Part shown: positions 59,739 to 64,000 of the stretch, in pieces
Layout: each line of letters starts with the position of its first letter
Numbering within the stretch: position 1 is the stretch's first letter
Source of the DNA: Polyangiaceae bacterium
GTDB lineage: Bacteria > Myxococcota_A > Polyangia > Polyangiales > Polyangiaceae
Direction: 5' to 3'
NCBI GenBank assembly: GCA_020633205.1
Contig: JACKEB010000012.1
Coordinates: 558,001 to 622,000 of the forward strand
DNA: 64,000 nt
Program-made: the position numbers and the translations under genes
Notes under the pieces: generated by a model
The model's database searches: none
What the model was told of the DNA's origin: nothing
What the model saw: the letters and a program-made list of their open reading frames with translations, nothing else

Positions 59739-59897
59739 CAACACGACGCTACACCATTGTGCCCTTCCTGAAACTCGCCGGAGATGTTTTCCCGAGCGAG
59801 GTGACGCGCTCACGCGTCATTTTGGACCGAGTAGTCCGGTGCCATCCGGCACCCAGTTCGTCCCGCGCCTGTCTTCACGAGCAGGCGCGGGTGGCGT

Positions 59898-60980
59898 TCA
59901 CTCCTGCGCCATCCGTCGCCCCAGCTCGCTGAGGCAGCTGGTTGCAGAACCCATGCGTTGCTCGAGTGTCTTGACCCCGAGGAAATAACGATAGAGCGGG
60001 TAGTCGCGGTCGAAGCCTATCCCGCCGTGGATATGCTGCGCCGCGTTGACCACGCGATTGCCCGCGTCCTTCGCCCAGTACGAGGCGACCAGGACCTCAG
60101 CCGTTGCCGGCTGGGCATCGTCCAGCAGCCAAGCGGCGCGCCACAGCGCGACGCGGATCGTTTCGACGTCCACGAAGGCGTCCGCTGCCCGCTGTCCCAC
60201 AGCCTGAAAGGTGCCGATCGCGCGACCGAACTGCTGGCGCTCCGTGGCGTACTTCGCCGTCAGGCGCAGCGCCCGGGCGGCCATGCCTAGAATCGACGCC
60301 GCTTGGGCCACCTGGCCGCGTTCGCTCATGAAGGCGCTCACGGTCTCGCCGTGGCCGAGCTCACCCAGCAGGTTGCTGGCGGGGACGGGGTGGCCGGCGA
60401 AGCGGATCCGCCCGAGAGGCTCCTCGTTGCTGGCGGTCTGGCGCTCGACCTCGAGCCCCTTGAGCTCCACGCACAGCGCGCTCAACTGGCTCGCGTGCTC
60501 CGCCAGCAGCACGATATGCGATGCGACGGGCGCCCAGGGAACGCAGTCGAGCTCGCCGTCCAGGGTGAAGCCTTCGCTGGTCTGCGTCGCGCTCACGCGG
60601 CTGGTCGTAGCGCAGAGGATACTTTCCCCGCGGATCACACCGGGTAACACGGCCTGGCGAAGCGCATCGCTGCCGAAGCGATCGAGTGCTGGTGCGCCCA
60701 TGGCCAAGCAAGCGGTGAGGGGCAAGGGCGCCGTGACCCAGCCAGCCTGTTCGTGGATCAAACACACCTCGACCATGCCGAGGCCGAGGCCGCCCACGTC
60801 TTCCTTCAGGTTCAACCCGAGCAGCTCGCTCTCCGCCATGCGGGACCACAGCTGCTTGTGGAACACGGGCTGCCCGGATTTCTCGAGCTGGGCGATGGCC
60901 TCGGGAGCGCATAGCTCGCCAAACATCTGGCGGCAGAGTCCAACCAGGCCCTGCTGGTCTTCGGTGAAAGCAAAGTCCAT
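59898..60980 (-). CDS. ChsE5 (FadE27)-like acyl-CoA dehydrogenase subunit
   Basis: A 360-aa divergent acyl-CoA dehydrogenase: MDFAFTEDQQGLVGLCRQMFGELC, AGWVTAPLPLTACLAMGAPALDRFGS, YATERQQFGRAIGTFQAVGQRAADAFVDVETIR, VASYWAKDAGNRVVNAAQHIHGGIGFDRDYPLYRYFLGVKTLE. The HIHGGIGFDRDYPLYRYFL block recalls FadE27 (ChsE5, Rv3505). It is immediately downstream (1 bp) of the larger partner. ChsE4-ChsE5 dehydrogenates the steroid side-chain CoA esters (C8 and C5 side chains). Confidence 0.9.
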   Translation of the reverse strand: MDFAFTEDQQGLVGLCRQMFGELCAPEAIAQLEKSGQPVFHKQLWSRMAESELLGLNLKEDVGGLGLGMVEVCLIHEQAGWVTAPLPLTACLAMGAPALDRFGSDALRQAVLPGVIRGESILCATTSRVSATQTSEGFTLDGELDCVPWAPVASHIVLLAEHASQLSALCVELKGLEVERQTASNEEPLGRIRFAGHPVPASNLLGELGHGETVSAFMSERGQVAQAASILGMAARALRLTAKYATERQQFGRAIGTFQAVGQRAADAFVDVETIRVALWRAAWLLDDAQPATAEVLVASYWAKDAGNRVVNAAQHIHGGIGFDRDYPLYRYFLGVKTLEQRMGSATSCLSELGRRMAQE

Positions 60981-60981
60981 T

Positions 60982-62157
60982 TCAGCGCTCCTGCCTGGGC
61001 ATTCCAAGGCCCGCCATCGCGATGATGTCGCGTTGGATTTCGTTCGTACCTCCGCCAAAGGTGAGCACGAGGGTCGCTCGGTAGTAGCGCTCGAGGCGAC
61101 CGTGGAGTACGGCCCCAGGCGAACCACCTTGGATGGTCGACGCTTCTCCCATGATTTCCATGAGGCAACGTGCCGCCCACAGATAGTATTCGGATCCGTA
61201 GATCTTGACCGCGGAGGCTTCGTGCGGAGGAAGTTCGCCGCGCTCGATGTTCCAGGCCTGGCGCCAGTTGAAGAGGCGCAGCACGTCCGTGCCCGCCTTG
61301 ACCTTCGCAAGGTTGACCTGAACCCAGCCGCGGTCGATCACCCGGCCGCCCTCAGGGGCTTGAGTGGCTTTGGCCCACTCCGTGACCTCGACCAGGAAGC
61401 GCTCCACGATGCCCGCGGTGAACAGGGCCACTCGCTCGTGGTTCAGCTGGTTCGTGATCATGCGCCAGCCGCCGTTTTCCTGACCGATCAACATATCGGC
61501 CGGCACCTTCACGTCTTCGTAGAAGGTGGTGAAGCAGCGGTTGTCACCCAAGGTGCGCGTGGGGGTCATGCTCACGCCGGGCAGCTTGGTGTCCACCATC
61601 AAGATGGAGATCCCCTTGTGCCGCGCGGCATCGGGGTCGGTGCGCACCGCCAACCAAATGTAGTCCGCGTGATCCGCGAGGCTCGTGAACACCTTTTGGC
61701 CGTTGACCACGTAGTGATCGCCGTCGCGGCGTGCAGTCGTCTTGAGGGCCGCTAGATCCGTGCCGGCCTGAGGCTCCGTGTAGCCGATGGAGAAGTGGAG
61801 ATCGCCCTTCAGAATGCGGGGTAGCAGCGCCTGACGCTGGGCGTCGCTGCCGTACTTCATCAGTGTCGGGCCGACGGTGTTCAGCGTGAGCAGCGGGATG
61901 GGAAAGCCTGCGCGCTGCACTTCGTCGAAGAAGATGAACTGCTCGATCGCCGGTCGGCCTTGACCGCCGTACTCCTTGGGCCAGCCGATCCCGAGCCAGC
62001 CGTCCGCACCCATCTGCTTGAGGGCCTGACTGTAAAGCCGACCGCCGCTCTCCGTTAGAGCCACTTCTTCCTGTAGCTCTGGTGTCATCAGCCGCCCGAA
62101 GTAGCTGCGTAGTTCGTCACGCAGCTGCTTTTGTTCGGGCGTGTAGTCAAGATACAT
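60982..62157 (-). CDS. ChsE4 (FadE26)-like acyl-CoA dehydrogenase subunit
   Basis: A 391-aa acyl-CoA dehydrogenase with strong resemblance to FadE26 (ChsE4, Rv3504): YTPEQKQLRDELRSYFGRLMTPE, DGWLGIGWPKEYGGQGRPAIEQFIFFDE, LHFSIGYTEPQAGTDLAALKTTA, VVNGQKVFTSLADHADYIWLAVRTDP, RMITNQLNHERVAL and SPGAVLHGRLERYYRATLVLTFGGGTNEIQRDIIAMAGLGMPR. ATG 62157 follows GGGAGG. It begins the operon chsE4-chsE5-DUF4215 lipoprotein-FadL-lipoprotein-ferredoxin; operator 8 lies 66 bp upstream. The presence of this pair argues that steroids with a side chain are degraded. Confidence 0.92.
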   Translation of the reverse strand: MYLDYTPEQKQLRDELRSYFGRLMTPELQEEVALTESGGRLYSQALKQMGADGWLGIGWPKEYGGQGRPAIEQFIFFDEVQRAGFPIPLLTLNTVGPTLMKYGSDAQRQALLPRILKGDLHFSIGYTEPQAGTDLAALKTTARRDGDHYVVNGQKVFTSLADHADYIWLAVRTDPDAARHKGISILMVDTKLPGVSMTPTRTLGDNRCFTTFYEDVKVPADMLIGQENGGWRMITNQLNHERVALFTAGIVERFLVEVTEWAKATQAPEGGRVIDRGWVQVNLAKVKAGTDVLRLFNWRQAWNIERGELPPHEASAVKIYGSEYYLWAARCLMEIMGEASTIQGGSPGAVLHGRLERYYRATLVLTFGGGTNEIQRDIIAMAGLGMPRQER

Positions 62158-62222
62158 GCTGCCTCCCGGAAGGGGTTGGATGCGCGGCCTCACCAAACCC
62201 GCCGCGTTGATCGCCCACCCAG

Positions 62223-62236
62223 TAGAACGTGTTCTA
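62223..62236. promoter_or_regulatory. KstR-type operator 8 (TAGAACGTGTTCTA)
   Basis: A perfect palindrome identical to operator 5, 66 bp upstream of the chsE4 ATG. Confidence 0.87.
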
Positions 62237-62498
62237 CACCGAAGGACAGTGTGCCCACAAGCCGCGCTGCACCGCTTCGCGCATTGCTTTCGGCGCCACC
62301 CTGGGAGCGCGCGTCCGAAGCGCCGCTTTTGCGTGACCTGAATGACCCGAGGAGCGCACCATTGGGCATGAAAACAGCCACCTTCAGCGCCTGGAGCGGT
62401 ACTCCGCCGGTGGCTCAAAGGGGACGCCACGGGCACGTGAAACGCGCCTCACCCCCAAAAACCCGAGCGGTTGCGAGCGCTGCCGCAGTGCGCGATCG

Positions 62499-62512
62499 TG
62501 AAACGCGTTCTA
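62499..62512. promoter_or_regulatory. KstR-type operator 9 (TGAAACGCGTTCTA)
   Basis: Fits the consensus with a GC centre. It lies 60 bp beyond the stop of the alcohol dehydrogenase and 342 bp before chsE4, so it is intergenic and oriented to the chsE4 operon. Confidence 0.7.
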
Positions 62513-62571
62513 CGGGCGCTCTCTACGCAGAGCGTCAGCGCGTCGCTGACGGAGTTGAGGGACACACTGCG

Positions 62572-63570
62572 TTATGGGACCAGCACGATGCGACCGTGAA
62601 GGTTGCCTTCGAGCAGCCGGCGCTGGGCGGCGTCGGCCTCGGCGAGGGGGCGCTCTTCATGGACCACCGCGCTGAGTGGCTGCTGGGCGTGCAGCTCCAA
62701 GAGGGCGCGCATGTCATCGGGCGTCGCGCCGCTCGAGCCGTGGATGCTGAGCCCTGTGGTGATGATGTACCCGAGATTCAGCTCCGCGCGCTTGCCCACG
62801 ACGTTGCCAATGCTGACGATACGACCCCCGACGCTCAAGCTGCGTAGCGCGGCGTTGAAGGTCGGCTCCCCAACACAGTCGAGGGCAACTTCGACTCGCT
62901 GCCCGAGCTGGCGGTGGAAGTCGCCTCCCGAGTTCACCAGCACCTCGTCCGCCCCGAGCTCCTTGCAATAGCCGACGTGCTCTTCACTCCGAACGACGGC
63001 AACGACGCCCGCGCCGAGGCGTTTTGCGATCTGGATTGCCGCTGCGCCGACGCCGCCATTCGCGCCAGTGATCAGCGCCCGCTGGCCGGACTTGAGCTGC
63101 CCCCAGCGCACCAAGCCCCGGTACGCCGTTCCGTAAGTGCAGTGCAGGATCGCAGCCATTGCCGCCGGGATTTCCTCCGGCATGGGATAGAAGCAGCGCT
63201 CCGGGGCGAGGATATGGCTCGCGTAGCCGCCGTCGACTAATAGGCCCAAGACGCTCGCCGCAAAGGGACACAGGGAGGTGTCCCCCGCTTGGCAACTGGG
63301 GCAGGTGCCGCAGGAATCGCGATGCATGCTCGCGATGCGATCGCCAACCTTCCAGGAGCTGACGTCGTTGCCGACGGCCACGACCCGACCCACGGCTTCG
63401 TGGCCAGGTGTGACCGGGAGCTGAATGAAGGCAAAGCGACCACTGCGGTCGATGGTGTCGCGGTAGCACACGCCGCACGCCTCCACCTCGACCAGCACCT
63501 GGCTCCCGCTGGGCTCGGGCAGGGGCGCCTCACTGGGCTCGAGCTCGCGAGTGAAACCTGTTTCAAGCAT
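62572..63570 (-). CDS. Zinc-dependent alcohol dehydrogenase (MDR family)
   Basis: A 332-aa medium-chain dehydrogenase. Catalytic-zinc ligands are Cys35 (or Cys32) in ACGVCYRD and His57-Glu58 in PGHEAVG; the structural zinc Cys set is Cys87, Cys90, Cys93 and Cys101 (CGTCPSCQAGDTSLC). The nucleotide motif is GANGGVGAAAIQIAKRLGA. The start is ATG 63570 or ATG 63576, both without clear ribosome site; upstream residues do not look conserved. A KstR-type box (63552) overlaps codons 2-7. It may oxidise a steroid or side-chain alcohol; the substrate cannot be predicted. Confidence 0.88.
   Translation of the reverse strand: MLETGFTRELEPSEAPLPEPSGSQVLVEVEACGVCYRDTIDRSGRFAFIQLPVTPGHEAVGRVVAVGNDVSSWKVGDRIASMHRDSCGTCPSCQAGDTSLCPFAASVLGLLVDGGYASHILAPERCFYPMPEEIPAAMAAILHCTYGTAYRGLVRWGQLKSGQRALITGANGGVGAAAIQIAKRLGAGVVAVVRSEEHVGYCKELGADEVLVNSGGDFHRQLGQRVEVALDCVGEPTFNAALRSLSVGGRIVSIGNVVGKRAELNLGYIITTGLSIHGSSGATPDDMRALLELHAQQPLSAVVHEERPLAEADAAQRRLLEGNLHGRIVLVP
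63552..63565. promoter_or_regulatory. KstR-type operator 10 (TGAAACCTGTTTCA)
   Basis: Fits TNNAACNNGTTNNA and is palindromic except the centre. It overlaps the first codons of the alcohol dehydrogenase gene and lies 87 bp upstream of the DUF3604 gene. A weaker copy, TGGAGCGTGTTACA, lies at 63600-63613 nearer to the DUF3604 gene. Confidence 0.6.
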
Positions 63571-63651
63571 GCGCATGCGACGCCACGTCATGAGCCGAGT
63601 GGAGCGTGTTACAGTCGGCACGTCAACGCGGGCTGCGTGGACGAGGCGCTG

Positions 63652-64000
63652 ATGAATCGAAGATCGCTTGCTAGCCGAGGGGGCGCGTCGCTTGGGGTGC
63701 TGGGGCTTGGTCTATGCGTGCTGGGTGGGCCTGCGGCTTGTGGTAGCAACCCGGAAGTGACTTCGGGCAGTGGCGGAGCCGGGGGCGCCGGTTACGTCTG
63801 CGACCTACCCGAAGCGAAGCCGTCGAGCTACGTCGAGCAACGGGAGCCCTGCGCCGATCACAATCCGCTGCGCAACGCGTACTTCGGGGATCTGCACGTG
63901 CACACGCGGCTCAGCTTCGATGCCTACGCGGATCAGACGCGAGTTGGCCCCCGGGAGGCGTATCGCTTCGCGAAGGGAGATCCGATCTCCGTCGCGCCCC
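63652..64000 (+). CDS. DUF3604-family lipoprotein, N-terminal part (runs off the window)
   Basis: The first 116 codons of a longer gene. ATG 63652 gives a lipoprotein signal MNRRSLASRGGASLGVLGLG...GGPAAC, then a Gly-rich linker and CDLPEAKPSSYVEQREPCADHNPLRNAYFGDLHVHTRLSFDAYADQTRVGPREAYRFAKGD. The YFGDLHVHT.LSFDAY motif with its two His is the hallmark metal-binding start of DUF3604 (PHP-like) proteins. The function of this family is unknown. A KstR-type box lies in the promoter region. It would be an outer-membrane or periplasmic enzyme. Confidence 0.88.
   Translation, partial: MNRRSLASRGGASLGVLGLGLCVLGGPAACGSNPEVTSGSGGAGGAGYVCDLPEAKPSSYVEQREPCADHNPLRNAYFGDLHVHTRLSFDAYADQTRVGPREAYRFAKGDPISVAP

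Larger units (their letters stand above)
62158..62571. promoter_or_regulatory. Promoter/operator region upstream of chsE4, 414 bp without gene
   Basis: No gene is recognised between the chsE4 start and the stop of the alcohol dehydrogenase on the same strand. It holds two good KstR-type boxes (62223, 62499) and a degenerate one at 62438-62451 (TGAAACGCGCCTCA). The distance of the far boxes from chsE4 (about 280 and 340 bp) suggests a second start point or a long leader. Confidence 0.6.

Noticed and set aside
1..64000. Prophage, insertion sequence, CRISPR array, tRNA or rRNA
   Set aside because: No transposase, integrase, regular spacer-repeat array, cloverleaf or rRNA-like stretch was noticed on reading both strands; a covariance search was not possible.

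Overview
The window looks like chromosomal DNA of a high-GC, Gram-negative soil bacterium, most likely a Myxococcota (Polyangia-type) member. The grounds are roughly two-thirds GC, many lipoproteins with Gly/Ser-rich linkers after the lipidated cysteine, a Cys-rich DUF4215-type lipoprotein, a membrane-anchored Ser/Thr kinase, and outer-membrane beta-barrel proteins. Species assignment is inference; no rRNA or tRNA gene, CRISPR array, insertion sequence or phage gene was seen.

The dominant content is an aerobic steroid (cholesterol/sterol-type) catabolic region. Position 4244-14204 holds a divergent pair of operons: an enoyl-CoA hydratase plus a small barrel-like protein on the minus strand, and hsaA-hsaC-hsaD-hsaE-hsaG-hsaF followed by an acyl-CoA dehydrogenase pair on the plus strand (A/B-ring opening and the pyruvate/propionyl-CoA end). 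Position 29751-39615 holds ipdA-ipdB-ipdC-fadE31-like-fadE-fadA6-SDR-fadE-aldehyde dehydrogenase on the minus strand (rings C/D). Position 39805-41444 holds a DUF35/thiolase pair. Position 43781-45399 holds echA20 and a divergent SDR. Position 46601-56002 holds ipdF, fadE30, a KstR-like TetR regulator, two CoA ligases (one fadD3-like), ltp3, ltp4 and two DUF35 genes. Position 56189-62157 holds a long minus-strand unit with chsE4/chsE5-like side-chain dehydrogenases, a DUF4215 lipoprotein, a FadL-type outer-membrane channel, another lipoprotein and a 3Fe-4S ferredoxin. A zinc alcohol dehydrogenase and the start of a DUF3604 lipoprotein close the window; the first 136 bases look like the end of another DUF3604 protein.

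Ten copies of the 14-bp palindrome TRRAACNNGTTYYA, the mycobacterial KstR-type operator, sit at the heads of these operons (5799, 5845, 16699, 39652, 44585, 49286, 56035, 62223, 62499, 63552). One lies in front of the TetR gene itself, so the region reads as one autoregulated regulon. The regulon also takes in genes not known from the actinobacterial pathway: the FadL/lipoprotein group, a Gly-rich lipoprotein at 16815 and possibly the DUF3604 protein.

A second theme is coenzyme F420: cofG-cofH, cofC-cofD-cofE and npdG (19536-25243) are followed by a luciferase-like F420-dependent oxidoreductase resembling M. tuberculosis Rv3520c (a steroid-regulon gene there) and a thiolase. Another luciferase-like enzyme lies at 137-1201. 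This suggests that an F420-dependent redox step belongs to the pathway.

The rest is accessory: cell-envelope lipoproteins, a ferritin-like protein, a DUF262/DUF1524 nuclease-like protein, a Ser/Thr kinase, a MepA-type endopeptidase with LysM, and an unassigned protein pair at 45483-46597. Genes for KstD, KshAB, HsaB, CYP125 and Ltp2/ChsH are not in the window. All homology statements come from remembered family sequences and visible motifs; no alignment was run.
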